Shown here: positions 12,906 through 25,700 of the stretch, in pieces
Numbering within the stretch: the stretch's first letter is position 1
Layout: each line of letters starts with the position of its first letter
From: Lunularia cruciata
Lineage: Eukaryota > Streptophyta > Marchantiopsida > Lunulariales > Lunulariaceae
DNA length: 64,000 nt
Direction of reading: 5' to 3'
Assembly (NCBI GenBank): GCA_948567375.1
Contig: OX419761.1
Coordinates: 41,330,243 to 41,394,242, forward strand
Position numbers and translations under genes: made by a program
The notes under the pieces: generated by a model
Told to the model about the DNA's origin: nothing
What the model saw: only the letters and a program-made list of their open reading frames with translations
The model's database searches: none

Positions 12906-13135
12906 AGCTTGCTCTATAACTGCTTCATTGACAAACTTCCCTCTAGGGACTTATCTTCCTTCAAGGTTTGCTCTATGGTTGCTTTCTTGACAAACTTCTC
13001 ACCTTTGGACTTCATTTCTTTCAAAGCTTGCTCTATGGATGCTTTCCTTACAAACTTCCCATCTTGGGACTTCTCTTTCTTCAAAGCTTGCTCTATTATT
13101 GCTTTCTTTACAAAACCCCGATCTTGGGACTAGCT
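12897..13135 (-). repeat. Four tandem repeats of about 57-60 bp in the pol linker, old copy
   Basis: Between protease and RT the sequence repeats a unit with the words aaagcttgctctat...gctttc...acaaacttccc...ttgggact about four times. The corresponding part of the young element has three units, starting at 33175. The unit encodes a roughly 19-20-residue charged linker. Unit number differs between the two family members. Confidence 0.75.
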
Positions 13136-13174
13136 ATTCTTAGATGTCTTACTCAAAGGTGTTGGACAACCTAA

Positions 13175-13560
13175 TCAAAAATTCCTACCTTGGTGTTGCA
13201 CTTGAATTTGTCGTTGGGTCCAATCAAATTGAACCTTATGACGTTCAAGCCAAGGTAGTCCTAGAATGACATCATAGTGTAGAGGTGCCACTACAAACCT
13301 CATACACTCCAAATACTCCTTCCCAATCGTGAAGGTAACACAATGTGAGGTACAGAATGCAAAACCCTTTCTACCATCCGCTAACATCAATCTACTCCAA
13401 ATTACTTGTTTGATAGAAATAACTAATTCCTTTGCGAATTGCATAGACATACTATTCTCCAAAATTTTGAAATCAACCAAAACCCTACAACACAATCAGA
13501 TATCATACTTGCAAGTGAAGCAAACTTGCATAGGTCTAGCCTTCACTCCCATTGGAACAA
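13175..13560 (-). pseudogene. Aspartic protease remnant, old chromovirus
   Basis: The minus strand at 13175-13495 reads RVLVDFKILENSMSMQFAKEL, then YLECMRFVVAPLHYDVILGLPWLERHKVQFDW. The young copy has VDSGGSENCMS at the first position, so the Asp-Ser-Gly active site has become Asp-Phe-Lys here. The strand around ILGLPWL is kept. It is a retropepsin-like domain that cannot be catalytic. Confidence 0.85.
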
Positions 13561-13599
13561 ATCAAGTTCCCGATAGGAGGCTAAACCTTAAATCTCCTA

Positions 13600-14500
13600 T
13601 TCGGATTCCTCATTTCCCTGATCATTTTGCTCCACAAATTCCATTTGGGCAACTTGTCAAGGTTGCTCATTCTTGAGTGAAAACTCTACAATGCGGTGTC
13701 CAATTTGGTGACAATAGAAACATCCACCATTTTTTTATAATCTTTCATGATCTATTGTGCCAAGTGGTTTTTGTTGGATGGCATTGATCTCCATTGGTAT
13801 GGCTCTTCCACCCGTGTGTAGTGTATGGGTGGGTTTGGGGAAGGCTAAGGTTGAGACCAAGTGGTCGCAACCAAGGAATCAAAGCACTCAGCCAATTGCA
13901 TGGCTTACTCCAAGTCTTTGGGCTCACACATAGTCACTTCAAGTGTGATGCGGGACTTCAAACCTCTCACAAAGCAATCTAGAGCTTCTCTATCTAGTAT
14001 ATCCAAAATTTGCATAATGGCATTCTGAAATTAAGTGATATAGCTTCTTATCAAGCCAATTTCCTTCAGTTCTACCAACTTATATGTACGGCCCATGTGG
14101 CATTTATAGCTTGAAACCGCCCAATTATTGCACTCCTAAATTCTTCCCATGTCAAGATTGGCGTGACAAACTACTGCTCAGCTTGTTCCATTTTGAATTG
14201 CCGCTATAATTTAGCCACCTCATCCAATTGGCTTGAGGCCAATAGAATTTGTCTTTGTTCATCTTGAAGGTTTGGTGCTTTGAAGTAAAACTTATAGTCA
14301 AAGACAAAATTTTCCACTACACCTAAAAGGTTCTTGCCTTCAAATACCTTAGGCTTTGGAAATCAAATTTTCTCTTCTCCTTTTGGAACTGGTGCTCTCT
14401 CTACCTGCTCTTGTCTATGATGGTCTTGTTCATCCAACAAACGTGTAAGGTGCTTGATTTGTTATTGCATAGCAAGGATAACTTCCGGCATCGCCGGCAT
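13600..14500 (-). pseudogene. Gag remnant, old chromovirus
   Basis: The apparent start is the ATG complementary to 14498-14500 (MPAMPEVILAMQ, matching MAAIPDVILAMQ of the young copy), followed at once by an in-frame TAA. Downstream, DNA similarity to the young gag continues through the capsid-like region and the zinc-knuckle region at about 13690-13740. The whole stretch is broken by stops and frameshifts. Confidence 0.8.
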
Positions 14501-14758
14501 GGCTTCTACTCTATCACACTATCCCAATTTATATAATTTATTAACACAAAGATGCAACACATCCACATTTCTCCATAAGTTACCACCGGAAGCACCAAAG
14601 GGTTCCTCAGACAAGGTGATCATATACAGAAAATCATATCTAAAGCGTGAGGTGATGAATTGTGTGAAACAATGCTTGGGTAGCATTTGGACACAAAAAT
14701 TTGAATGGTTTGGCATAAGTAGATTTGGTGGTCCATAAATTCCATCCATCCCATTCAT

Positions 14759-14770
14759 GCTCTAATACCA
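14759..14770 (-). other. Primer binding site (initiator tRNA-Met), old chromovirus
   Basis: On the minus strand TGGTATTAGAGC lies one base inside the 5' LTR. It is the initiator tRNA-Met complement TGGTATCAGAGC with one C-to-T change. Confidence 0.85.
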
Positions 14771-14771
14771 A

Positions 14772-15116
14772 TGTAAAATACCAAGACCAAGGAGAGAAAT
14801 AGGAGAATAGAAGATCACATTGGGACAATTGAATGTGGAAAACTCCAAATTCCTAGCATGAGCCACTTTCTTGGAGTGCAAGCCAAGTTAATTCAAAAGC
14901 TTCCCAAGAAGTTTCCTTCTAGAAGCCACCTACTTGGCTTGTAAGCTAAGCTAGTTGGAAGCTTCTAGAAGCTACTTACTTGGGGTGCAAGCTAAACTAG
15001 ACAAGAAGCTTCCCCAAAAGCTTCCTATATATGTCTAGAATATTCTAGGCTAATCTGGCCTATGCACTACTTTTTTAGCCCTAACTAACTTTGTTGCTAA
15101 ACTCCATATTGTTACA
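14772..15116 (-). repeat. 5' LTR of the old chromovirus, TATA region deleted
   Basis: 345-bp LTR. Relative to its partner it lacks about 60 bp between two GAGC words (junction near 14860), which removes the TATA-like site and the first GAAgcTTC units. It still carries GAAgcTTCtaGAA at 14958-14970 and a slightly damaged TTC-GAA-TTC site at 15033-15045. As the 5' LTR it would have held the promoter, so this copy is probably promoterless. Confidence 0.9.
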
Positions 15117-15121
15117 CTATC

Positions 15122-17783
15122 TTCTTTTCTAGATTGAGTTCACAATACTAAGCACATGATAAATATTATATACTAGTAAAGGGGAAATGTGTTATAGTAC
15201 AAAAATTTTCTATTATAATTAAGTAAATATTGGCATGTAATTATTATGAACTTCTAAAAGATACTCTAGTAAGTACTAAGCAGTTTCATAAAGTAATATT
15301 TGGAAGGTATACAAGAACTTTCTTGTGTTGTAAGATGTTGTGGAACCTTCTCAATAAGCATTGATAATTTTGCTAGAAATTTAACTTTGTAAGAAAAGTA
15401 ATAGCTAACCTTGCTAAGAATCAAGCTTGATTGCATCTCAAGTTTAAAGAATAGAGCCTTGGTCCATCTTAAACATTTAGAGTTCAACACTTTTGTTCTT
15501 TGTCCATCTTTTATCTTTTTTCACTCTATTTTTTCTATTATATTTTGGTTGTCTGCCAAATCTTGATTTTATTCAAAAAGAAAGAAAAGTTTCATATTGA
15601 TGGATCTATATATGATAAAAATATATTATATAAATTTGAATTTACTCATAAAATAAATTCATTTACTAAAGAATCTTGTAGCATGCACTTTGAATAGCTC
15701 ATGTGAATCATGATTTCATTCAAACAAAGTAAAAGTTCATAAAAACAAAGCACTAAGAAATTATATTATATTATTATGAATAAACTAAAAACTCTATTTA
15801 TTGACTCAGGATTACTTAAAATTTTCTTTTAAATTCTAATTAAGAATAAACAATTATGTGTGTAGGTTTTCCTTTATCCTTCTCATGATTGTCTTTCAAA
15901 TTCTCACATGGATCTATATCCATAAGAATATCTCTATCTTCATAGGATTGTCGATCTTTTTTATTAATTAGCAAATGTGTGATACTATATATTTGAATAT
16001 TAATTAATTGATAGTGCATTTAATGGTCAATTATTTAGTTGGTGTTATAAATCATGCAATGAATGCATATATAATATCCATTTATTTACCATCTAATCAA
16101 TTATCAGTATATGACTTATTCTTTATTATGGAATATGCATGTTTGAAAAGTGAACTAATTTTCTCTATACAACATAACTTGAATCCTTAATAAGGTAATG
16201 ATACATCTCTCACATACCTTTATCTTCATATTTTATCCAAATTACCCCAAAAGGATGTCTTAATCATCATATCATGAGAGGACTTGGATATACTTAAATT
16301 TGAATGGAATATAAAATGAAAATACAAGAGAAAAAAACAAGAAAGAAAGTATAAGCTTATCTCTCAAATTTGAATACTTCTTTTTTTAAATCTTTTTTTT
16401 ACTCATGCATTACTACATTCCTGATGTTTCTCCATGGATGGTTCATTGAGTTTGATATGAGCATCTATATGATTTTCTCACTATATACCATAGATTTAGA
16501 TTTCTCTCATTATGTTTCTTTTTTATGCATTACCTTTCATCTTGTATTGATCAGAGCTCCATGCTTGTTTAGTGCCTTATGCTTTCTTTGCTTATAGTCC
16601 AAAGAAGACCTCTAGGATTTGGTCATAGTAATTGAGTATATTTGCTTATGTTTTGTCTTATATGCTATTTATGTGTAGTTCTTTGAATCTTTTCTTGCAT
16701 ATTTGCCCTCACCTTACTTTTTATGGCTACTCTTTGGGATCTTGAGATGGTTTTTGCTAGCACTTTGGACGTCCATCCTCATTGGATGGTTGTATAAGTA
16801 GATGTTCTAAATACCTATACCCATTTCTTGTTCTACCTAGTTTTGTAAATTTTTTATGCTCTATTTGTTTGAGGACAAGATCACTTCTTTGATCTCATTT
16901 GAGCATACTTTCTACCACATAAAGTTACCTCTATTGTATAACCATTATATTACCACAAGAGATTGTACATATTTTACTCATGAGTAATACTCACTCTCCT
17001 AGGTTTTCCATTCAATTTGTAATAAGAGGTTGAAGTGTATTTTTTGCTCCTCTCTAAGAGCAATGATTTTTGCAAATCTTTATCTTTAAGACCTTATTCC
17101 ATGCCAGAGCTCATGCTCATTTACTTCTCTATCTGGAGAATCATAAAGTGGCTTACTCCATTTTGACTAAGTGTTATCTGCATAGAGCTTCTTCTTTTGC
17201 ACATGCTATCCACCCATGGATGTACTCTTACCTCATATATATACTTTTCATAGCACTATGCATCACATTCTGTACTTTGCTAGGGATAGATATGCTTTAA
17301 AGCTCTCACATAAATGGTGTAGGTTGTAGATAGCTCTCTTTATAATATTGGGAAGATTTGGTCTCATATAATAGGAAGCTAGAATATCACCTTTTTTAGG
17401 AGTATGGGCTTTAGTAGACTTTTTGGTAGTAGATAGGTTTTATAGCTTGGTTACACATTTCTCTTTGCACTTACTATGACAAGTGGGATTTCAGAAGCAG
17501 ATTTTATGGATTATGGGACCCATAAAATTCTGTAACTTTTCTATGTGTACCCAAAAAAATTGGGCTTATTTATGTATGCTGGAGTAAAATTTGGGATGGT
17601 CAGAAAAACATTTTATATGCAAAATTTTTGGGCAGATGTTTGACTCATGAAGTTCTATGGGTTGCCCCTAACCCCGCAAAAACCAGTGAGTCACAGTTTT
17701 CATAACCCATAAAGGTTTATATGGCAGAAAACGTTGTCATAGAATACATATAAAAATGTATTTAAAACCACCAAGAGATTTAA
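15122..17783. other. AT-rich spacer, no gene seen
   Basis: Only short open frames without recognisable domains occur (15500-15697, 16370-16597, 17070-17300 on +), rich in Phe, Tyr, Ile and Leu. No LTR, repeat pair or tRNA pattern was noticed. It is probably old decayed repeat DNA. Confidence 0.4.
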
Positions 17784-17949
17784 GGGATTGTTAAATCAAC
17801 CACTTCATTTTACCTAGGCGGAAGCTCTTCAAGTAACCTGTACTATGGTGAATCACACCACCCACTCGCGCGAAAACCATTGTGATTTCACTTGTTGTAG
17901 ACGAGGGTGTGTGATTTTAGTAAAATGAAAAGGTCAATTTAACAATCCC
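17784..17949. mobile_element. Palindromic MITE, copy 1
   Basis: The left end starts GGGATTGTTAAAT and continues caacCACTTCATTTTAC. The right end is its reverse complement with few changes (GTAAAATGAAAAGGTC, AATTTAACAATCCC). Inner parts also pair (aatcacaccaccc against gggtgtgtgatt), so the whole 166-bp unit is nearly a hairpin. The ends match those of the element at 51841-51992, so both belong to one family. No coding capacity. The flanking duplication is unclear here (GATT is seen near both ends). Confidence 0.7.
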
Positions 17950-18222
17950 TAGATTGTTATATAAATATACTCTACATAAATCTAGTGTATATACGTACTA
18001 TTATTTTCTTGGGGGGAGAGCTTACTAAAGTCCATCATGTTATTAAGATCCATTGTGATTTCACTTGTTGTAGACGAGGGTGTGTGATTTTAGTAAAATG
18101 AAAAGGTCAATTTAACAATCCCTAGATTGTTATATAAATATACTCTACATAAATCTAGTGTATATACGTACTATTATTTTCTTGGGGGGAGAGCTTACTA
18201 AAGTCCATCATGTTATTAAGAT
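17877..18222. repeat. Perfect 173-bp tandem duplication
   Basis: 17877-18049 is repeated at 18050-18222 with no difference noticed. The unit starts in the middle of the MITE and includes its right half plus about 100 bp of outside flank, ending ...catgttattaagat. Because the copies look identical, the duplication is recent or recently homogenised. Confidence 0.92.
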
Positions 18223-19900
18223 ACAATGGTACATACGATCTAGGGATAGATCAAGCCGCGTTTGGACTTGCTTTGCACACCTCCTCAAAAAGTGAGAGCA
18301 AATAAAATGAATTTCACCGATTAGAGATGCGTAATGTTTAATGCAATGTAGTGATGATTCTACGGGTAAAGTCTTTGGCACAAGTGGTAGCAACGGCAAC
18401 CCTTGGGACAAGAGCCAAGAAGATCATTGGGACCCAATGCTAGCCTCTAGTTTGTTTACTTTTGGTAATAGAGCTTCTAGATATTTTAATCATCATTTTG
18501 ATGGTTTTCTTTGGGAAGCAATAGAAGATTTTTCGCAGGGAGAGTGCTCCCGAGGTTTTTGCACACCACCCTCCCCTGCATATTTTAAACAAGGCCTCTC
18601 GAGCATCCTACAACGCTCTTGGGCATTTGGTCTACATAGGCATGCATTAGCCCTGAGAACTCTCATAATAACTATGACATTTCCTCCACATCTAGAGTAT
18701 CTTCCGCAGTAGACTATCTACGTTATACCCTTTACAAGTCCGCATTAGATGGTTTAGGTTACATATCAACTTTGGTTAGCTTTTGAATTTTCATTGTGCA
18801 TAAGGCTATGGCCATGTTCTTTCCCTGGCCTTGAGCTCCATTTTATTTTTTCAATGCCTTGTACTTCTTTTGGGGTCTACTATGCGGCTCTGTTTACTCG
18901 TGCGCTACTATTTTCATCTAGAGTACATCCATGCGATGCCCTAATTAAACCATGGGTACCTTTACAAGTGGTACTACTCTATTGCTGCTATGTTTGTTTG
19001 TTGGGTGGAATGATTGCAGGCCTGTTTGTGCAATTAGCATATCAAATGATTATCAGTGGATGAATCTGAAAGTAGTATTGTATCATTCTTTGATCCATTT
19101 TAAATTTAATTCACTATTGCTGATAAGAGAGGAGCTATGAGGATATCCAACCGTGCATGCAGTTTTCATTCACGGGTGAAGTTTACATATGTCCAGGAAA
19201 GAGTGGAGAGAAAAACGCGATGCTGAATGTCGAAGCGAAAAACGATAAGGATAACCTAAAGTATATTGAGATGAAGAAAGAAAGAAAGAAAGGAAGACCG
19301 CCGGTATGCAGGGGATTCATTTTACACTACGGGTTAGGTTATAATATTACATAGACCCAACCCGTTGGAAAAGGATCTCAACTATAACAAGAGTACATTA
19401 AATTAACGTTTTGCTGTAAAAGTGAGCCATTACTGTATGCGGTTTCGTACGCTCTGGATAAGGTTGACTGGTGAGTCTCTTGGTAAATAGTGAGGCTAAA
19501 TTTCCAGGCAGGGAGGAAGGAAGCATTTTATGTGTTTGCAAGAGTGCATTCCAGTTCTCTCGTCCTGAATGTCATGCGTCCTCGAACGCCTTAGAATGTA
19601 GAATATTGGGGCCTCTGTTTTGTCTCTCCCTTGTACGGCTTGATCGGGTCAAGACCCCATCCTTCTTGTGTTCTATGTGGTCTTTCTCTCGTAGAATATT
19701 GCTCGTTTGTCATGCTTCGTGTTGGGATATTAATTTTCTAAGTGCGATCTGGTATCATGCAACTATCGTACAAGTACACTACAACAATGTGGCCCACATC
19801 TCTCGTGCTGACTATGAAGGCTGGAGAATAGCGATCTCAAGTCCTCCGCGGTGCTGGGATTGAGGCGAAACTCCTGCCAAGGTCCACTATACTTATTTCG
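18223..19900. other. Spacer of mixed composition, no gene seen
   Basis: Open frames at 18341-18712 and 19471-19863 on + have no recognised domain and no supporting start context. A dispersed 70-bp repeat lies at 19618-19692 and is listed separately. Confidence 0.35.
19618..19692 (+). repeat. Dispersed 70-bp repeat, copy 1
   Basis: Begins gtctctcccttgtacggctt and ends tggtctttctctcg. A closely similar segment lies at 41813-41880 in the same direction, and another at about 42195-42268 in the opposite direction. The central core CTCCCTTGTACGGCTTGAT is the most conserved part. Function unknown. Confidence 0.65.
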
Positions 19901-22700
19901 GAGGGACCGCTAATCCCGGGGTTGGCGGGAAAACCGGGCTGCATACGCTACTTTAGGGCTCACGGAAAGAAAAACTGACGGATCCTGAGTGAATCTGATG
20001 GATTACGCTGGGACCTACATTCAGCAGCAGGTGGCAATAAAGAAGCAATTTGAAGTAATTATGACCGGTCTAAGTGGCGCGCAGATTTAGACCACGTGTG
20101 GGAAGTTGGGAGCAAGGCTGGACGACAAGTGCGCGGGCCACGTGGGCTCCGGTGCCGCTTAGATCCGTCAAGAGAGTGAGGCGGTTCGTACCAGGGGTCT
20201 ACTATCGGCTTACAAGCATGGGTCCGCTTAGTTGGCGTGTTGTAGTGGTCGCAGGATGATGCGAACTGGTGTCATCCATCGCCGGCGATATCCATGTAAC
20301 GAAAGAGGCCTGAGGCTGTACTACTTGAGCACGGTCAGTCAGAATTCGAGACGTTTCAGAGCCGCATATCTGCAACTTCGCCCAGGAACGCGAAAGTTTC
20401 GGGACATTATGAGCGCCCCAGAGAGCGGGGTGATCGGGCTGCAAACCGAGGTATCTCTACCGAGAGACTGGATGGCAGCAAGCGGTCTGCACGACCACCG
20501 GAATGCAAAGAGCACGTGCATATCTCCGGAGACGACAAGATTAACCAGTAGGACTCGCTACGCAAAAGCTAAGAACCATCGGTCTCTCCGGGCATTGTTT
20601 GTAGCCGCTACACGGGAAAGGGATTGCAGAGAAAGCTATCTTCCTTTCTCTTCTCTTACCGACAGAGTCGTCCATGCTCCACGTGCTCGACGGCATTCAG
20701 GGTAGAATAATTTTAATGAAGTTGGCAGGTTCGTTGTTGCAAGCTTTTGCGCTCCTACAGTGTAAGTACGTACGTAGTAGAATACGAAGAAGAAAAATGA
20801 CAATTGACAGAGACTGACTGAAAGCATCTTCCTGCTGGGCTGGGCTCTACTCTACACAAAGAGTGTGAGTAATCGACGGGAGGGCAGCGTTCCTTGTTTC
20901 CCGGGGAGGATAGGATAGCGGGCTAAAGGTAAGAAATGGGACGGACTGAGGGTGAGATTGTTGTTCCCCTAGAAGTTCCTGTTATCTCGGACAAGAATTA
21001 AATCCCAGGGAGGTTTGATGGTGACAAAACTCCTGGTCTGAATTTGATTCAGAATGCGAGAGAACGAGGAGGAGGAGCGACGAAGGGAGGAGCAGGAAAA
21101 GGAATGAATGAATATGAGTCAAACCACCACCATTGAGTTTAGTTTCTCTTTCCAGCATTAACTCTGGGTTTAAATTAGTTCATTCTTACTACAGGGTTGA
21201 CAGTGGGGAGCGCCAAAGTCGTGGAGGAGTATTTGGGGAGAATAGCTTGTGGGTTTGCACTGTTACCGTACTATAGGAGTGTGAGGCAGATTAATCTCCC
21301 ATCGTGAGGATTTGACCCATCTGACCGGAGGTCGAATACTGTAGTAAAAGGAGAAAAAGAAGACGAAGTAGGAGTACCGTTTATAGATGGATGCTGCGGC
21401 GAAGAACATTGAGAAGGGCTGCTACAGTGATTACCGGCTAAGACTAGGGAGACAGAAGAGAGAAAGCACGGAAAGAGGACGAGTTGCTGCTAAAAGTGAA
21501 AGCGGGCTAACTTTCTGGAAAGTTGGAAAGGTGAAAGGGGACGAGGATTGAGTCCGTATCAGGAGTATTATTAAAACGATAGTCTAAAGTGGCGGTACGT
21601 AAAAGGGGTGACCCGACCCAAGGCGATCTGATGCTACTGCGACCAAATCTGCTTGGGTGCTTTGGAAGAATGCTTGCCCGAATGCAGCGGGAATTTTTGG
21701 GGCACACACAGAGTGTTGACATCGCGAACGGACAGAAGTCGTCTCGAAATTGGGTTGGAGGGATGGAGGGAAGGGGGAGCGGCGATGGGGAAAAGCATAC
21801 GGAGCGCATTATTCTAATGCGGTCAAAGCAAGGCGTTAGTTCGTGGAGACAGACAGGCCCATCGGTTGGTTTCATCTGCTGGCTCGCTAGCTGCCTGCAT
21901 AGAAGGTTGCTGTTGTCAATCTGCCATACAGGAATGCTCGCCCAAATGCATCGGGAATTCCCTTCAATCACAACGGTTGCCAACATCCGTCATCGGTACA
22001 TCCTGGACGGCTGCATGCAGTTTCAGTCCGAGTTCCTAGTTCTCTCACACTCTCTCTCCATGGCCTGTGACGGGGGGGAGGAGGAAGAGTTCACAACGCC
22101 TCCTTCATGGCCATCCACACAGCCAGCCAACTTCCAGTTTTCTTCTTCTCCCATTCACCCGTCAGTCTAGACTTCCTCATTACTATTGATGAGCAGTGCA
22201 GCTGCTGCAGGAGGAGGACCATGACCTGCCTAGGCTACTTTTCACTTCCGTCCCGTCGTAGATGTTTCCTGCATCCGACCTACCTCACTGACCACTACTG
22301 CTGTTTTGAATCTCTCTCTGCCAGAAGCCCTGTCCCACCGTCTCCTCCCTCCTTCCCTCCCGAATCACCGGTAACTCACAGTGGGTGCTGTTCTGGCCCA
22401 ACACATTAAAAGATCTTTAGAACTCTCTCTTCTCTCTCAACGCATGTCGTTGAAACTTCAGCCACTGCCTCCGGTACTATTTTAACAGTGATTTGTTCTT
22501 CAAACCTGCATGCATCCATCCGAGGATGCTACCTTGCAGAAGCTCGATTCCCATGCTGCAAGTTTCTCGTTTTGCGGCATCGCCCATCCGTTTCTTCGGC
22601 ATTCTCCCTTCCCCTCCGTTGCCGAAATCCACTCTTCTGCAAACGGAAATGGAAAAATGGTAAGGCGCGAAGAACGAGAAACTAGCCGGTGATCACTGAG
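19900..22700. other. GC-richer patch without a defensible gene
   Basis: Base composition is clearly higher in G+C than in the flanks. Long open frames exist on both strands (21589-22170 on +, 21507-21986 on minus, 20232-20705 on +), but they overlap each other and show no domain. CT-rich tracts occur at 22040-22060 and 22410-22440. It could be a promoter or long untranslated region of a gene, or an old gene-derived segment. I cannot choose between these. Confidence 0.3.
21666..21975 (+). repeat. Spaced short direct repeat
   Basis: The words around 21668-21697 (gaatgcttgcccgaatgcag...gggaattt) recur at 21932-21961 (gaatgctcgcccaaatgcat...gggaattc), each followed by a gttg(a/c)c...acatc word. 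The spacing is about 265 bp. It may be an old local duplication. Confidence 0.5.
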
Positions 22701-25700
22701 TTTTCATTGTAGCAAGACGACAGGAGTTTAATACGACAAAACCCATGTAGCCTGGAAAAGAAAATGTTCATGTCTCACTATTATGGTCTGTAGTTGATGA
22801 CCGGCAGCAAGTATACACGATAGTCAAAATCGATGGTGTTTAAAAGATCTTATAAATATCTTTAGAGTACGATCATCAAGAATGGAATTTTAAGCGTGCA
22901 CATCAAATTCATGTGCAAACGATTCGACCAAGACTGTGTGATAGAATTTCACCAGCTAACAACTTACAAGTCAGCTCTTTCCATTCTGCCCCCTTTAGCA
23001 ATTGTAGATTCTCCCTAATCCAACTCAGCATCCTTGTATCCCACACCAACCAGTTTATACATTATAGAAAAGCTTCTTTTCCAATCTTGTTGTCTTTAAT
23101 GAGCCATTTCCTCTATTTAAGCCAATTCTAGATAGAAAACGGGGAATCGAGCTTGAGCTCCACCTCTGTCCGTCCTGCGCTACCGTAGCTCTCTAAATGG
23201 ACGAAAGAAATGCCCATGCGTCGTGGAAACGGGTCTGTACAGACGGCCGTGTAGGTGGCTGGGATGCAATGGGAAGTTACATGGCTTGACCGATCATGGT
23301 CTGGCCTGACCTGGAACACCTACAGATGAAGCACTATGGTTGTTCAAACCCACCCACAATCCTCCTCGCATCTCCTTGACATATGAGGTGCAAATTACAG
23401 CGAGACTACCCTACTCGATTGCACTACGCTAGTGAAAAGGAGATGAGATGACTGTGGTTGGAGGTTAGACTGGTTTCGTCTCAATAACGGCTTCTCTCTG
23501 TTCAACCAAACTATTCCTGCTGTCTGTCATCAGGCGTAAGTTGGTGGGGTTATGCATCGTCGTCTGCCGGCTCTCATCCATTTGCACATATCTTCTTTGT
23601 CTGTCTGCGCATGTCATGTGAGCAAAAGTGAGATCGAGGTGTTCTTACATCAAAATGTTTAGGACACAATTTTGCATGTGGATGTACTTACACCACGAAT
23701 AAATCAACATTACATGAATATGACTGAAATTCAACCACGGCGTGTAATGCATACATCCCACAACACCCTTAAAGCTTGATGAAATTTCGACTCAAAGGAT
23801 CATCCTTCAGGAGCAAGTTTGGACCGGTTTATGTTTGATACAAGAACTGTCCTATTTCTGAAGGTTTACTATATCTCGTGTTTACTGCTTAGTCTTTGAA
23901 ATGCTCACTTTTGCTTTCTCAAGTCAATGCATTTTACAATTTTATCTCTTTCCAGGAAATAATATCTAAAAGACTGGTGCATACACTAATTTTGGTAACG
24001 AAATTTTTATTGTAGAATCAATATACCCCTGATATTTATACACAAGTCACTTTTAACACAAAAGATCCTCATGAGAAATATATCATTATACCTATCTCAT
24101 AATCATCAGAAGTAATATCTCTGGTGTGATGTTCAAATTCCGATCCTTCTAAACAGCCTTCAAATTTCGTCATGTTTCCAGTCTTATACTAAACTGTATA
24201 AGTTAACGTAGATTAACTTCAAACCCGCTTGGTTCTCGACGAAGTTTTCACACATAATGTACTAAGTGTAAAATTCCTTTACGATGATAGGAATGAAAAA
24301 ATGAAAGAACCTTGAACAATATCATGATAAAATTCAAAATGCAACGTATAACTTGAAAATAACATGAATAGAGATGGTTATTGTTAACATTATGTAAGGG
24401 AGTTCTTGATCTTTTTTAAGTGATATCGAAGCCGTGCTATTTTGCTCTCCAAACTAGAAATAAATAAATGACAATGTCATAAAATAAGCAGGATGGTATA
24501 TCTAATCTCCCACCTAGAATCTAGAAGTGACAATGTCTTAAAAGGAGGAGAAGAATTTGACTGTCGGTGCCAAGACCATTCAATATCAGAAAATGGGAAT
24601 TGCAACCTATCAGCTCATGCTTCGGTTACTCCCGCTATAGTTTTGATATTTTATCGTCCCTATGTGGTCTGAGCTGATAAAGCTTGGCTGTCAGTAGCCC
24701 CTGTCCGTTCTCGTTGGCCAGTGTTTGAAGTCGCAAATATCCTGTGCCGAGGCATGGAGAACTGCTTCTTGTTGTGGGTGTTGTTGCATTCTGTAATGTA
24801 TTATCCAACTACGACACGACGACTACTACCCAGACTACTTACTTCACCTGGATACTTGTGGCCTAAGTCACGGCAGTTGTGGATTTTCTGTCCATGTAGG
24901 CACAACGGAGTTAGATTCCCCAAAATCTCACCAATTTGAGTAGTTCGGGGGAATGGGATGAGTAAGAAGTAAACTCGTACAAGTTTCACATCAGTGAACA
25001 GTCTCGATCTTCTCATTCCTTCACAAGCAGACCTGGTTAAAATAATTGGAACATTTGGACATTTCCTGGCAGCGCATTGCATGGACTGCTTGTGAGACCG
25101 AGATTGATTGAGAACTTGGGGCACGCGTGGAGACTGTAGATATGCACGCTGCGAAACATTAATTTACGAGCCACATTAGCCAGTTGAATTGGGGAGACGT
25201 CACTTGCACGTGCCCACAGTGAAGGGGAACTGAAAGAGAGGAAAGAAAAGTGAAGGAAGGATGGACTCTCTTTCAACTGTAACGAAAGGTAAGAAAAGAT
25301 AGGAAGTATCGGTTGTGAGAAGTGCTATCTCTTTGTTGCTGCTCCTACTGCCTTGTTCATTCTTCTACTCTACCCAGAAGTCTCTGACAGAAAGTTTGCA
25401 TTGACATTAGGTGCCATCTCCCTCATTGCATTCCAATCCGGATGCTGCGCCACGGCAGCACCGCCGACGCAACCAATTGCACACATAAGGATGGCGCAAG
25501 ACAAGGCCGCAGCAGAGGGGCGGTCCAGAGATGAAAGAAGAAGAAGAAGCAGTCCAGCTAGCTAAGCTGCAGACCGGGGCTTATTAATGGCGAAGCGCAA
25601 GGCGTGCGTGCAAGCCAGCATCATACGCGGCCCAGCCGACCTTGGCAACCTTGGCAACTACGCTAGTGACGCCACCATACTGAGCCATCTTCTTCGCCGG

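Larger units (their letters stand above)
9664..15116 (-). mobile_element. Old Ty3/Gypsy chromovirus, complete but heavily mutated
   Basis: Full-length LTR retrotransposon of about 5.45 kb, coding on the minus strand. Both LTRs begin TGTAAAA and end GTTACA, and it is flanked by a perfect 5-bp duplication CTATC (9659-9663 and 15117-15121). Order on minus: 5' LTR (14772-15116), primer site, gag, protease, RT, RNase H, integrase, chromodomain, 3' LTR (9664-10059). It is a paralogue of the element at 29832-35394, with the same order and closely related proteins, but it has many more frameshifts and stops, a deleted RT core and diverged LTRs. It cannot encode a working polyprotein. The perfect duplication shows it inserted here intact rather than arriving by rearrangement. 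Confidence 0.93.

Noticed and set aside
19618-19692. Plant microRNA precursor
   Set aside because: The conserved core does not match any plant microRNA I know, and copy 1 has no pairing arm nearby. Kept only as a dispersed repeat.
21507-22170. 159- and 193-codon open frames on opposite strands
   Set aside because: They overlap each other in a GC-rich stretch where stop codons are rare; no domain or codon bias supports either.
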